Below, piece by piece: positions 1 to 8,275 of a stretch of DNA of 64,000 nucleotides. The notes beneath the pieces are model-generated. The model had not been told where the DNA came from. It did not search any database and saw only the letters and a list, made by a program, of their open reading frames with translations. The stretch is from Hyphomicrobiales bacterium (GTDB lineage Bacteria > Pseudomonadota > Alphaproteobacteria > Rhizobiales > Rhizobiaceae): NCBI GenBank assembly GCA_900469345.1, contig UBWZ01000010.1, positions 62,001 to 126,000 of the forward strand, given 5' to 3'. A program made the translations under genes and the position numbers. Numbering within the stretch: position 1 is the first letter of the stretch; every line of letters begins with the position of its first letter.

Positions 1-1223
1 CGGGTCTCGACCGCAGGGACGAGGTCGGCGAGATGGTCAAGGCCGTTGCCGTATTCCGCGACAATGCGCTGGAGCGCACCCGTCTGGAAGCCGAAGCCGA
101 TGCCACCCGCAGCCTCTCCGAACAGGAGCGCCTGGACCGCGAACGCGCCCGGGCCAGGGAAGCGGCCGACGTCAAGTTTGCCGTCGACAGTCTTGCAGCC
201 GGCCTTGCACGGCTGTCGGACGGCGATGTGTCGCACCGCATTTCCGAACCTTTCGTCGAAGCCCTCGACGCTGTGCGCCGCGACTTCAACGGATCAGCCG
301 AGAAGCTGCAGATGGCTCTCCAGCGTGTGGCGCAGAATGCCCGTGGCATCGATGCCGGCTCGAACGAGATCAAGTCGGCGGCCGACGATCTGGCAAAGCG
401 CACCGAACAGCAGGCCGCCGCGGTTGAAGAGACCGCAGCCGCTCTCGAGCAGATCACCACGACGGTGAAGGACAGCACCCGCCGTGCGCAGGAAGCCGGC
501 GATCTGGTCGGTCGCACGCGCCAGGCTGCCGAGCGCTCCGGCGAGGTCGTCCGTCGTGCGGTCTCGTCGATGGAGAAGATCGAGAAGTCGTCGAGCGAGA
601 TCGGCTCGATCATCGGCGTCATCGACGAGATCGCCTTCCAGACCAATCTCCTGGCGCTCAACGCCGGCGTCGAGGCGGCACGAGCAGGCGAAGCCGGCAA
701 GGGTTTTGCAGTGGTTGCCCAGGAAGTGCGCGAGCTTGCCCAGCGGTCCGCCAAGGCGGCCAAGGAGATCAAGTCGCTGATCAACACATCCAACCAGCAG
801 GTTCAGGAAGGCGTCCAGCTTGTCGGCGAAACCGGCAGCGCCCTGGAGGTCATCGTCGCGGAGGTCCAGGAGATCAACCGTCACGTCAGGGCGATCGTCG
901 ACTCGGCGCAGGAGCAGTCATCCGGCCTGCAGCAGATCAATACCGCCGTGAACCAGATGGACCAGGACACCCAGAAGAACGCGGCCATGGTCGAGGAATC
1001 GACGGCCGCCAGCCACAGCCTTGCCCGCGAGGTCGCCTCGCTCAATCAGATGCTGTCGCAGTTCAATCTCGGCCTGACCGACGAGCCGGTTTCCGTACGC
1101 TTCGCACGTCCGGGTGATCAGCCGGTCCGCCCGGCCGTCCATACGCTCGGCCGCCGGATTGCCGGTGCGTTCTCGACCACGTCGGCCACAGTGGCAGCCC
1201 GCAACGAATGGGAAGAATTCTGA
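1..1223 (+). CDS. methyl-accepting chemotaxis protein, 3' portion (5' end outside window)
   Basis: The reading frame is open from the left window edge, so the periplasmic sensor and membrane segments are missing. The first residues ([20 protein letters not shown]) are the end of a HAMP domain. A second HAMP-like linker follows (DGDVSHRI), then the long coiled-coil signalling domain. The conserved hairpin tip is visible ([20 protein letters not shown]), as is the adaptation segment [17 protein letters not shown]. The protein ends in EWEEF, which fits the xWxxF pentapeptide that tethers CheR and CheB in other receptors. It would pass ligand signals to CheA/CheW. An ATG at 33 lies inside HAMP and is not the true start. 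Confidence 0.93.
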   Translation, partial: GLDRRDEVGEMVKAVAVFRDNALERTRLEAEADATRSLSEQERLDRERARAREAADVKFAVDSLAAGLARLSDGDVSHRISEPFVEALDAVRRDFNGSAEKLQMALQRVAQNARGIDAGSNEIKSAADDLAKRTEQQAAAVEETAAALEQITTTVKDSTRRAQEAGDLVGRTRQAAERSGEVVRRAVSSMEKIEKSSSEIGSIIGVIDEIAFQTNLLALNAGVEAARAGEAGKGFAVVAQEVRELAQRSAKAAKEIKSLINTSNQQVQEGVQLVGETGSALEVIVAEVQEINRHVRAIVDSAQEQSSGLQQINTAVNQMDQDTQKNAAMVEESTAASHSLAREVASLNQMLSQFNLGLTDEPVSVRFARPGDQPVRPAVHTLGRRIAGAFSTTSATVAARNEWEEF

Positions 1224-1254
1224 TCGCAAGACGACGTTTCAAGACAACGACGAG

Positions 1255-1284
1255 AAAGGCCGCCGGAGCGATCCGGCGGCCTTT
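1255..1284. terminator. bidirectional hairpin terminator between chemoreceptor and dnaB
   Basis: A perfect 13-bp stem (1255-1267 with 1272-1284) closes on the tetraloop GCGA. The outer stem pairs are A-runs on the left and T-runs on the right, so it can act in both directions between the convergent chemoreceptor gene and dnaB. Confidence 0.8.
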
Positions 1285-1340
1285 CGACATTCTGTTCGAG
1301 GAGACGCGGGCTCGCGGCGCGAAGTCCCGGCCGCCTGGCC

Positions 1341-2837
1341 TCAATGCTCTTCGTACTGGGTGAAGCTCGGCTCTGCGAGATCCGCAAAGCGCGTGAACTC
1401 CGACTGGAAGGCGAGCTTAACGGTCCCCGTCGGTCCATGTCGCTGCTTGGCGATGATCACGTCGGCCGTTCCCTTGACCTTGTCCATCAGCACTTCCCAT
1501 TCCGGGTATTTCGGATCGGAAATGTCGCGCGGCTCCATGTTCTTCACATAGTATTCCTCGCGGAACACGAACAGCACCACGTCGGCGTCCTGCTCGATCG
1601 AACCCGATTCGCGAAGGTCGGAGAGCTGCGGGCGCTTGTCTTCGCGGCTTTCCACCTGGCGTGACAGCTGCGACAGCGCGATGATCGGCACGTTCAGCTC
1701 CTTGCCGAGCGCCTTCAGGCCGGTGGTGATCTGGGTGATTTCCTGGACGCGGTTCTCGCCCGATTTGCCCGACCCGGTCATCAGCTGGATATAGTCGACC
1801 ACCAGGCAGTCGAGGCCGCGCTGGCGCTTCAGGCGGCGGGCTCGGGCTGACAGCTGGGCAATCGAGATACCACCGGTCTGGTCGATGAACAGCGGCACCT
1901 TCTGCATCATCTGGGAGCAGGCGACGAGCTTTTCGAAGTCGGATTCGGTGATGTCGCCGCGGCGGATCTTCGACGACGACACTTCCGTCTGCTCGGAGAT
2001 GATACGGGTGGCGAGCTGTTCGGCCGACATTTCGAGCGAGTAAAAGCCGACGACGCCGCCGTTCTTGGCCTTGAAGGATCCGTCCGGCTGCACCTCCGGC
2101 TCGTAGGATGCGGCAATGTTATAGGCGATATTGGTGGCAAGCGACGTCTTGCCCATGCCCGGGCGTCCGGCCAGCACGATCAAGTCGGACCGCTGCAGAC
2201 CGCCCATCTTGCCGTCCAGCGACATGATGCCGGTCGAGATCCCGGACAGGTGCCCGTCGCGCTCGAATGCCTGGCCGGCCATGTCGATGGCGAGCGCCAC
2301 CGCATCGTTGAACGACTGGAAGCCGCCGTCGTAGCGGCCGTTTTCGGCCAGTTCGAACAGGCGGCGTTCGGTATCCTCGATCTGCGCCTGCGGCGGCATG
2401 TCGAGCGGCGCATCGAAGGCGATGTTGACCATGTCTTCGCCGATGGTGATCAGCGCCCGGCGCAGCGCCAGATCGTAGATCGCGCGGCCGTAGTCCTCGG
2501 CATTGATGATCGACACGGCTTCGGCCGCCAGCCGCGCCAGATACTGCGCGACCGTCAGGTCGCCCACCTTGTCGTCGGCCGGCAGGAAGGTCTTGATCGT
2601 TACCGGGTTGGCGGTCTTGCCCATGCGGATGATGTCGGCCGCGACCTCGAAGATCTTCCGGTGCAGGGGCTCGAACAGGTGGACCGGCTTCAGGAAGTCC
2701 GAGACGCGGTAATAGGCATCGTTGTTGACCAGGATGGCACCCAGAAGTGCCTGTTCCGCCTCGATATTGTTGGGCGCTTCGCGATAGTGCGGCTCGGCCG
2801 GCTGGATGTTCGGGAGTTTGCGCACTGCATCGTTCAT
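1341..2837 (-). CDS. dnaB: replicative DNA helicase DnaB
   Basis: Hexameric 5'-3' helicase that unwinds DNA ahead of the replisome and binds primase. At 498 aa it has the usual family length. The N-terminal DnaB domain (NNIEAEQALLGAILVNNDAY, about residues 23-42) binds primase. The C-terminal RecA-like ATPase carries Walker A GRPGMGKTSLA, the segment VVDYIQLM (Walker B), and the LSQLSRQVE and SDLRESGSIEQDADVVLF motifs. It lies downstream of the rpsF-rplI ribosomal operon on the same strand. The rplI terminator separates it from that operon, so it probably has its own promoter in the 260-bp gap 2838-3099. Confidence 0.97.
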   Translation of the reverse strand: MNDAVRKLPNIQPAEPHYREAPNNIEAEQALLGAILVNNDAYYRVSDFLKPVHLFEPLHRKIFEVAADIIRMGKTANPVTIKTFLPADDKVGDLTVAQYLARLAAEAVSIINAEDYGRAIYDLALRRALITIGEDMVNIAFDAPLDMPPQAQIEDTERRLFELAENGRYDGGFQSFNDAVALAIDMAGQAFERDGHLSGISTGIMSLDGKMGGLQRSDLIVLAGRPGMGKTSLATNIAYNIAASYEPEVQPDGSFKAKNGGVVGFYSLEMSAEQLATRIISEQTEVSSSKIRRGDITESDFEKLVACSQMMQKVPLFIDQTGGISIAQLSARARRLKRQRGLDCLVVDYIQLMTGSGKSGENRVQEITQITTGLKALGKELNVPIIALSQLSRQVESREDKRPQLSDLRESGSIEQDADVVLFVFREEYYVKNMEPRDISDPKYPEWEVLMDKVKGTADVIIAKQRHGPTGTVKLAFQSEFTRFADLAEPSFTQYEEH

Positions 2838-3043
2838 GGTCTTCTGCCCGTCCTGTCGTTCAAGCGCTCGGTTCTAGTCTCTCGCACCCTTGCTTGGAAC
2901 CGCTGGCCCGCGTGAAAAATGATTCCCACAGCTATTCACAGCGCCTGTCACCGCGACACAACAAAAAACCGAATGGATCGACAAATCCGGTTGACGCGAC
3001 GGCACCGACTCACGCGCGGATCTTGCCATTGTATCGCCATCGG

Positions 3044-3076
3044 CACAAAAAAACGCCCGGGACGAAGCCCGGGCGT
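3044..3076 (-). terminator. Rho-independent terminator of the rpsF-rplI operon
   Basis: Read on the minus strand, 24 bases after the rplI stop, a 9-bp GC-rich stem (3068-3076 with 3053-3061) with a 6-nt loop is followed by a run of seven T residues. This is a canonical intrinsic terminator. It also isolates dnaB from the ribosomal operon. Confidence 0.88.
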
Positions 3077-3099
3077 GAAAGCGCAAATCTGGAGGACGA

Positions 3100-3675
3100 T
3101 TATTCGTCGTCTTCGTTGCCGTCGGCATCCGGATCGAAAAAGTCTTCCGGACGCAGCGCATCTTCGTCGACGCCGTAGATGGCGTCGGCGGAGGTGAGGC
3201 TTTCGCCCTTGGCCTGGCGCTCGGCTTCTTCGGCCGAACGGGCAACGTTGAGTTCGATCGTGACTTCGACTTCCGAATGCAGGTGCAGCACGACCTTGTG
3301 CAGGCCGATTTCCTTGATCGGGGTGTTCAGGTCGACCTGGTTGCGGCCGACGCTGAAGCCTTCGGCCGACAGCACGTCGACGATGTCGCGGGCAGCGACC
3401 GAACCGTACAGCTGGCCGGTTTCGCCGGCGGAGCGAACGACGTTGAAGGACTTGCCTTCGAGAGCTTCGGCAACCTTCTGGGCTTCGCCCTTGCGTTCCA
3501 GGTTGCGGGCTTCGAGCGTCGAGCGCTCGGCTTCGAAGCGCTTCTTGTTGGCTTCGTTGGCGCGCAGCGCCTTGCCCTGCGGCAGCAGGAAGTTACGGGC
3601 AAAGCCGTCGCGAACCTTGACGGTTTCGCCCATCTGGCCAAGCTTGGCCACGCGTTCAAGCAGGATAACTTGCAT
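3100..3675 (-). CDS. rplI: 50S ribosomal protein L9
   Basis: Large-subunit protein that binds 23S rRNA near L1 and helps maintain reading frame. At 191 aa it is longer than the ~150-aa enterobacterial L9, because alphaproteobacterial L9 carries an acidic C-terminal tail (here ending DADGNEDDE). The N-terminal signature [20 protein letters not shown] is intact, followed by the connecting helix and the C-terminal RNA-binding domain. It is the last gene of rpsF-rpsR-DUF2232-rplI and is followed by a strong terminator. Confidence 0.97.
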   Translation of the reverse strand: MQVILLERVAKLGQMGETVKVRDGFARNFLLPQGKALRANEANKKRFEAERSTLEARNLERKGEAQKVAEALEGKSFNVVRSAGETGQLYGSVAARDIVDVLSAEGFSVGRNQVDLNTPIKEIGLHKVVLHLHSEVEVTIELNVARSAEEAERQAKGESLTSADAIYGVDEDALRPEDFFDPDADGNEDDE

Positions 3676-3687
3676 CGAATGTTCCTT

Positions 3688-4662
3688 TCAGGTGTCTGTT
3701 TTGGTTGGTTTTGTTTCGCCCCTGGTCGGCGTCAGCGCGATCGTGCGGCGGGTGTCGATGACACCGAGCACGAGAACGACGAAAACCGGCAGGATGAGCA
3801 TGCAGGAGAGGTATGAGAGGATCAGGGCCGGCACGCGCCAGTCCTTGCCCTGGCTGCGGAAATGCAGCGTCGCAAAGCCCGACATCAGGAACCCCGCGCC
3901 GAAGGCTCCGCACATCGTGGCGCCGATCATGGCCGGAACGCCGCCCAGGAAGGTCAGGACGATTCCCGCCAGGAAGATGAAGATCGCATGGCGGTTCATC
4001 CGCAGCGCCGACGGCATGTCCTCGCGCGGCCGCAGCGCCCGGCCGCTGCGCGATACGATTCGGACCGCGAAGTAGAAGGCTGCAAACAGGAACATCACCC
4101 AGATGCCGCCCTGGATCATCGGCAGCATCAGCACGATCAGGCTCTTGGTCTGCGCCAGGCTGTCGGGATTGGGGGCAAGCGACGGCTCCTGCAGCTGCAT
4201 GGCGCCGTTCATAGCATCGACCATCTGGTCGGTGAGGGCAGGGCCGTAGCCGATCACCACGCCGAGCGCGATGACCGCCAGAGTTACCAGGCCGCACAGA
4301 TGCAGCAGGATGTCCGAGATCGGATACCAGGCCATCAGGTCCGACGGGCCGCCGATTTCCGAGGCCGGGCGCGCCAGATTGGCAAGGTGCGACAGCCAGC
4401 CGGCCGGAATGAAGGTGATGACGACCGTGACGACCGCGAAATAGGGGGAAACCAGAATGGCGCACAGGAGCGTCGCGGTCAGGACGCCGGCAATCGCCGC
4501 GCGGTTGCCCCAGCCAAGGCCGGCAACCAGGATCGGCAGGGCCGACGCCGCGTAGAGTACGGACGCAAAAGACAGCTGCGCATTCGCACCCAGCACGAGC
4601 AGGGTGGCGATAATGCCGGCAAGGATGCCGGTCGGCAGCACGGTTTGGGTCTTCTGGGTCAC
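3688..4662 (-). CDS. DUF2232 multi-pass membrane protein
   Basis: A 324-aa inner-membrane protein with about eight hydrophobic segments, starting MTQKTQTVLPTGILAGIIATLL. It matches the DUF2232 family found between rpsR and rplI in alphaproteobacteria; its role is not established. It starts about 200 bp after rpsR and ends 12 bp before rplI, so it is probably cotranscribed with both. The fold recalls small ECF-type or YybS-like membrane proteins. A transport or envelope role is only inference. Confidence 0.85.
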   Translation of the reverse strand: MTQKTQTVLPTGILAGIIATLLVLGANAQLSFASVLYAASALPILVAGLGWGNRAAIAGVLTATLLCAILVSPYFAVVTVVITFIPAGWLSHLANLARPASEIGGPSDLMAWYPISDILLHLCGLVTLAVIALGVVIGYGPALTDQMVDAMNGAMQLQEPSLAPNPDSLAQTKSLIVLMLPMIQGGIWVMFLFAAFYFAVRIVSRSGRALRPREDMPSALRMNRHAIFIFLAGIVLTFLGGVPAMIGATMCGAFGAGFLMSGFATLHFRSQGKDWRVPALILSYLSCMLILPVFVVLVLGVIDTRRTIALTPTRGETKPTKTDT

Positions 4663-4822
4663 TGGTCTCGCTGTCCTGCTTGGTCAAGCAGTTAGAGGAC
4701 GGGGCTGTCGATCTGCATCGGGCCCTGCGTCCCCAACATGGGGTTTTTATGCATCCGCCGCCGGGCTATCCGGTGGGCGTCTGCAGGTCTTGTTCCGATC
4801 CGCGCCCAACGCGGAAGGGAGG

Positions 4823-4852
4823 CGGGGACCCTCGCCGCGGCGAGGGTCCCCG
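4823..4852. repeat. 30-bp perfect palindrome between rpsR and the DUF2232 gene
   Basis: Positions 4823-4837 are the exact reverse complement of 4838-4852. In the minus-strand transcript it lies 8 nt after the rpsR stop, with no following U-run. It is more likely an mRNA processing or stability hairpin, or an attenuator, than an intrinsic terminator. It would let rpsF-rpsR be expressed at a higher level than the downstream membrane protein. Confidence 0.7.
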
Positions 4853-4860
4853 TTAGTCGA

Positions 4861-5109
4861 TTAGGTCAGAACGTAAGGCAGCAGGCCGAGGAAGCGGGCG
4901 CGCTTGATCGCCTGGGCGAGTTCGCGCTGCTTCTTCTGGGATACGGCCGTGATGCGCGAAGGAACGATCTTGCCGCGCTCGGAAATGTAGCGCTGCAGAA
5001 GACGAACGTCCTTGTAGTCGATCCGCGGTGCATTGGCGCCCGAGAAGGGGCAGGTCTTGCGGCGGCGATGGAAGGGGCGGCGAGCCGGTGATGAGGATGC
5101 GTCAGCCAT
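4861..5109 (-). CDS. rpsR: 30S ribosomal protein S18
   Basis: Small-subunit protein that forms a heterodimer with S6 on the platform of the 30S subunit. At 82 aa it has the normal length. The family core is clear: [28 protein letters not shown], and the C-terminal helix [20 protein letters not shown]. It lies 21 bp downstream of rpsF, as in most bacteria, which keeps S6 and S18 in stoichiometric supply. Confidence 0.97.
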   Translation of the reverse strand: MADASSSPARRPFHRRRKTCPFSGANAPRIDYKDVRLLQRYISERGKIVPSRITAVSQKKQRELAQAIKRARFLGLLPYVLT

Positions 5110-5130
5110 TGTCTTTTCTCCTTATGCCGA

Positions 5131-5580
5131 TCAAGCTTCGCGGGGCGTGAACGGGCGCGGAGCCCGCTGGAAGTCGCCGTCGCGGCGCGGCGGACGATCG
5201 CCGAATTCGCGACGCGGCGGACGGTCGTCGCCATCGCGGCGCGGACGGTCGTCACGGTCACGCTTCTGCATCATAGCGGAAGCGCCTTCTTCATGCTTCT
5301 CTACGGCGATCGTCATGTAGCGCAGGACGTCTTCGTTGATGCGCATCTGGCGTTCCATCTCGTGCACGGCAGGAGCCGGCGCGTCGATGTCCATCAGGGC
5401 GTAGTGAGCCTTGCGGTTCTTCTTGATGCGGTAGGTGAGGGACTTGAGGCCCCAGTTTTCGATGCGCCCGACCTTGCCGCCGTTAGCTTCGATGACACCC
5501 TTGTACTGTTCTACGAGGGCATCAACCTGCTGAGCGGACATATCCTGCCGGGCAAGGAATACGTGTTCATAAAGAGCCAT
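5131..5580 (-). CDS. rpsF: 30S ribosomal protein S6
   Basis: Binds S18 and the central domain of 16S rRNA. The 149-aa protein has the normal ~100-residue ferredoxin-like fold ([20 protein letters not shown], then [20 protein letters not shown]). It is followed by a low-complexity basic/acidic tail rich in RDDRPRR and RPPRRDGD-type repeats. Such tails are usual in rhizobial S6 and are reminiscent of the glutamylated tail of E. coli S6. It is the first gene of rpsF-rpsR-DUF2232-rplI, with a promoter about 225 bp upstream. Confidence 0.97.
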   Translation of the reverse strand: MALYEHVFLARQDMSAQQVDALVEQYKGVIEANGGKVGRIENWGLKSLTYRIKKNRKAHYALMDIDAPAPAVHEMERQMRINEDVLRYMTIAVEKHEEGASAMMQKRDRDDRPRRDGDDRPPRREFGDRPPRRDGDFQRAPRPFTPREA

Positions 5581-5805
5581 GTAAGCTTTGCCTTTTCTTG
5601 CGGTTTCATAAACCCGGACCTCGGCGGCTAAGCCTCAACGACTGCTCCTGAACGGGCGAACCCAGGCAAGAAAAGTGTTGTAACGAGACGGTCGAGAGCG
5701 GAGACACGGGAGGCCGGGCAACCTTGGTTGTCCATGCGGTTCCGTTCCCGGAACCAGCCCTCCGTTCAGCCACCAGCCAGAAGACCGGGTGTTTCGAACA
5801 GCGCG
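5581..5805 (-). other. long 5' leader of the rpsF operon
   Basis: About 225 nt separate the predicted rpsF promoter from the rpsF start, with no convincing coding sequence. In many bacteria the rpsF leader folds into an S6:S18-binding structure that gives feedback control. The length and position fit, but the structure was not folded here, so autoregulation is inferred. Confidence 0.4.
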
Positions 5806-5833
5806 CTTATACGCATTTTTCGACAGAAGGCAA
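5806..5833 (-). promoter_or_regulatory. predicted sigma-70 promoter of the rpsF operon
   Basis: On the minus strand a TTGCCT -35 hexamer (5828-5833) is separated by 16 bp from a TATAAG -10 hexamer (5806-5811). The T/A-rich spacer end and the match to both hexamers make this the best promoter upstream of rpsF. Confidence 0.5.
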
Positions 5834-5878
5834 GGGGCGAGCAGGCGGCGCAGGCCCGGTTTGTCCCGCGTGCGCCCC

Positions 5879-6046
5879 TCAGCGCCTCAGCGCCAGCCAA
5901 AGAATGCCGAGCCCGATCGCCACTTCGACGATCGTCAGGCAGATGATGAATGACAGCATGATTGCCCCTTGTGACCACCCCGTAACAAGCGACGGCTGGT
6001 GAAGTTCCGGCCTTTCGGGCCGCTCGCCCGGGGTCGCCTTCGTCAT
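5879..6046 (-). CDS. small single-pass membrane protein (55 aa)
   Basis: Starts at ATG 6046 with an AGGTG Shine-Dalgarno eight bases upstream. The protein has a hydrophilic N-terminal ~25 residues rich in Pro, Glu and Arg (GERPERPELHQPS). One transmembrane helix follows, from about residue 29 to the end (AIMLSFIICLTIVEVAIGLG), with an Arg-Arg terminus. The reading frame continues upstream as antisense of the phosphatase gene, but only this part looks like protein. No family is recognised. The short length and the good ribosome-binding site argue for a real miniprotein, possibly a regulator or stabiliser of a membrane complex. Confidence 0.55.
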   Translation of the reverse strand: MTKATPGERPERPELHQPSLVTGWSQGAIMLSFIICLTIVEVAIGLGILWLALRR

Positions 6047-6097
6047 TTCGGCGTCACCTGAATCGTCTACAAACGGCGCGGACGAGGGGGGCTTCGG

Positions 6098-6676
6098 ATG
6101 CGCAGGGCAATCAATCTGTTCGCGGGTATCGTGCTGCTCAGTGGCTGTCTTGTCGGCAGCTACCTCGGGGCGTTGCACATGACAGGCAATTTCCACGAGG
6201 TCCTGCCTGGCCGGTTCTACCGTTCGGGGCAGCTGTCTCCCGATGCCCTGTCCCGCTATATCGACCGCTACAGCATCAAGACGGTGATCAACCTGCGCGG
6301 TGCGGCACCCGGACGCGCCTGGTATGACGGCGAAATCGCCGCCACCCGCGATCATGGCGCCGACCATCTCGATTTCCACATGTCGGCCGGGCGACGGCTG
6401 ACGCTCGACGAAAGCCTGCGGCTGGTCGCGCTGATGCGCGATGCGAAGGCACCGGTGCTGGTGCATTGCCAGGGCGGCTCGGACCGCAGCGGGCTTGCCT
6501 CGCTTCTCTATCTGCACGAGGTTGCCGGGGTGGCGGACGGCTCCGCCGCCTGGCAGCTGTCGCCGCTCTACGGTCATATCGGCCTGCCGTTCCTCTATGC
6601 CTACGCCATGGAAGATAGCTGGGTGGATTTCGAAAACGCGATGCGTCGTCCGTCGGCTGGCGGCGGCCAGACTTAA
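6098..6676 (+). CDS. exported dual-specificity / tyrosine phosphatase family protein
   Basis: A 192-aa protein with an N-terminal hydrophobic anchor or signal (residues about 5-27, AINLFAGIVLLSGC), which may include a lipoprotein-like cysteine. The segment RFYRSGQLSPDAL is typical of bacterial DSP-like phosphatases. The P-loop VHCQGGSDRSG gives the CX5R catalytic motif with Cys nucleophile and Arg. It would hydrolyse phosphoesters at the periplasmic face; the substrate is unknown. The gene is divergent from the 55-aa membrane protein. It is followed 58 bp later by a glycosyltransferase-like gene, with which it may be cotranscribed. Confidence 0.82.
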   Translation: MRRAINLFAGIVLLSGCLVGSYLGALHMTGNFHEVLPGRFYRSGQLSPDALSRYIDRYSIKTVINLRGAAPGRAWYDGEIAATRDHGADHLDFHMSAGRRLTLDESLRLVALMRDAKAPVLVHCQGGSDRSGLASLLYLHEVAGVADGSAAWQLSPLYGHIGLPFLYAYAMEDSWVDFENAMRRPSAGGGQT

Positions 6677-6734
6677 ACTTGCCTTGTTTGCTGACTATCG
6701 GCGCCGCGACACGCGTGAGCCGCCGGAGCCGAAC

Positions 6735-7403
6735 ATGAAGCGCCTGATCCTTCAACACTATACGGGCGAGCTTGGCGCGCTGGAGCAGCTCTCTGTCGAG
6801 AATATCCGCAGGTTTGCCGCAAACAGCGGCGCCGACTATCAGTTTCTCGAGGGCAACGTCTTTTCCGACGCGCTGTCTGCGCCGATGCAAAAGCTCGTCA
6901 TGCTCGACCCCCGCTTCGACGATTACGATGTCGTGGTGATGATGGACACCGACATGTTCAGCCGCAAGGGCCTGACCGAGGACCTCTTCGCGCAACCGGG
7001 GATCGGCGTCTCCGGCGCCTTCCAGCGGCGGCTGAAATGGGCGTCGATCCGCAAGATGAAGGGCCTCGTCCACTGGCGCTATCCCTACTGGAACGGCTCC
7101 CTGTGGAAGCTCGACCGCAGCCATCGCCAGCGTTTCCGCGCCAAGCTGCCGCTCGTCGATCTGCAGAAATATTCAAATGGCCGGCTGGAGGACGAGGGCG
7201 TCATGCATCAGCTGGCCCGCCACAGCGGCTTCAGGGAAGGCATCCTTCCGGGCGGCGACCGTTGGGCCATGTCGAGCTGGAGCGAGGAGATCGACGATGC
7301 GGCACTCATCCACATCAGGCCCAACATCGTCCGCAAGGGACCGAAGCGGCCGAAGATCGACACGCTGCACGCCTTTGTCGAAAAGGGACTGATCGAAATT
7401 TGA
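6735..7403 (+). CDS. glycosyltransferase-like protein with DxD motif
   Basis: 222 aa, starting MKRLILQHYTGELG at an ATG preceded by CCGGAG. The fold elements resemble GT-A nucleotide-sugar transferases: an early Rossmann-like strand, the metal-binding DxD within VVMMDTDMF at about residue 76, and a later NGSLWKLDR segment. The family cannot be fixed without a profile search. It resembles GT8-like or capsular/LPS sugar transferases. No transmembrane segment is seen, so it is probably cytosolic. It follows the phosphatase gene on the same strand. Confidence 0.6.
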   Translation: MKRLILQHYTGELGALEQLSVENIRRFAANSGADYQFLEGNVFSDALSAPMQKLVMLDPRFDDYDVVVMMDTDMFSRKGLTEDLFAQPGIGVSGAFQRRLKWASIRKMKGLVHWRYPYWNGSLWKLDRSHRQRFRAKLPLVDLQKYSNGRLEDEGVMHQLARHSGFREGILPGGDRWAMSSWSEEIDDAALIHIRPNIVRKGPKRPKIDTLHAFVEKGLIEI

Positions 7404-7582
7404 GAGAGCGTAGAAAGACGCGGTCCTGAGGGCGCTGGCGACCGTGCTTCAGCCGGGCTAGTCACGTCTCATGCCGGAGCCGGCCGGCCGAGGGCGCAAA
7501 AGTGCCTCACCGGCGGCCGGGGCAGGCGCCGGTGAGGGGGATCCCGCCGCCTCTGCGAAGGCAGCGGGACCGGAACGCGTGG

Positions 7583-8014
7583 TTACTTCGTTACCGTCAG
7601 CTGGGCGTGCATGCCCGCTTCGTAATGGCCCTTGATGTTGCACAACAGGAGATAGTTGCCCGGCTCGAGCTTGACGTGCAGCTGGCCGTCGGCGCCCGGC
7701 TTCAGGTCGGCGACTTCGCCCATGCTCTTCAGCTTCTTCTCGTCGACGCGATGCTTGCTCTGGATCAGCGGAACTGCGTCGTTCGCGGTCTTCAGCTTCA
7801 CCAGGACCATCTCGTGCGCCTCGGTCATGGCGTCGTTGTGGACTGCAAACACCGTATCGCCGGCCTTGACGGTCGACTGGTCGAGCGTCAGGGTCATGGG
7901 CTGACCGCCTTCTCCGCCTTCCGTCACATGGATCGTGGTGGCTGCCGCCGCAAAGGTCGGGCTGGCCAGTGCAACCGATGCGCACAGGGCAAGAGTGGTG
8001 ATGATATATCGCAT
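7583..8014 (-). CDS. periplasmic cupredoxin (type I copper protein)
   Basis: 143 aa, beginning MRYIITTLALCASVALASPTF with a Sec signal peptide cleaved near AFA-A. ATG 8014 is preceded by GGAGGA at ideal spacing, so the longer upstream frame is rejected. The C-terminal copper site is visible as C-x4-H-x4-M (CNIKGHYEAGM), with the other His in the segment MTEAHEMVL. The blue-copper fold suggests a role in periplasmic electron transfer or copper binding. It is a single-gene unit with a good ribosome-binding site. Confidence 0.82.
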   Translation of the reverse strand: MRYIITTLALCASVALASPTFAAAATTIHVTEGGEGGQPMTLTLDQSTVKAGDTVFAVHNDAMTEAHEMVLVKLKTANDAVPLIQSKHRVDEKKLKSMGEVADLKPGADGQLHVKLEPGNYLLLCNIKGHYEAGMHAQLTVTK

Positions 8015-8275
8015 TCCGGATCCTCCGAGGGTTATGCTCGGAGCGTTGGATAAAGGTGCAGTCTGACAGGCAGCTGAAGGAAATCCGATCGGCCGCACGA
8101 AGTTCAACGGACCCGTGTGTCAGACTGTCGCGGGGTATTTGCCGCCGGTCGGGGGGCAAGGACCGCGCCTGAAAGACGGGCCGCGCCCTGCTGCGAGGCG
8201 TCCCGCCGCCGGTCACGGCGCTTCGGCCGGACGCGAGAGAAACGCCCGCCACGCAAGAGGCGGGCCGTCCTGCGA

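Noticed and set aside
294-884. Long minus-strand frame across the chemoreceptor gene
   Set aside because: Mirror of the real coding frame in high-GC DNA; no family-like residues and no ribosome-binding site.
5131-5270. Repetitive sequence at the 3' end of rpsF as a possible repeat element
   Set aside because: It encodes the Arg/Asp/Pro-rich tail normal for rhizobial S6.
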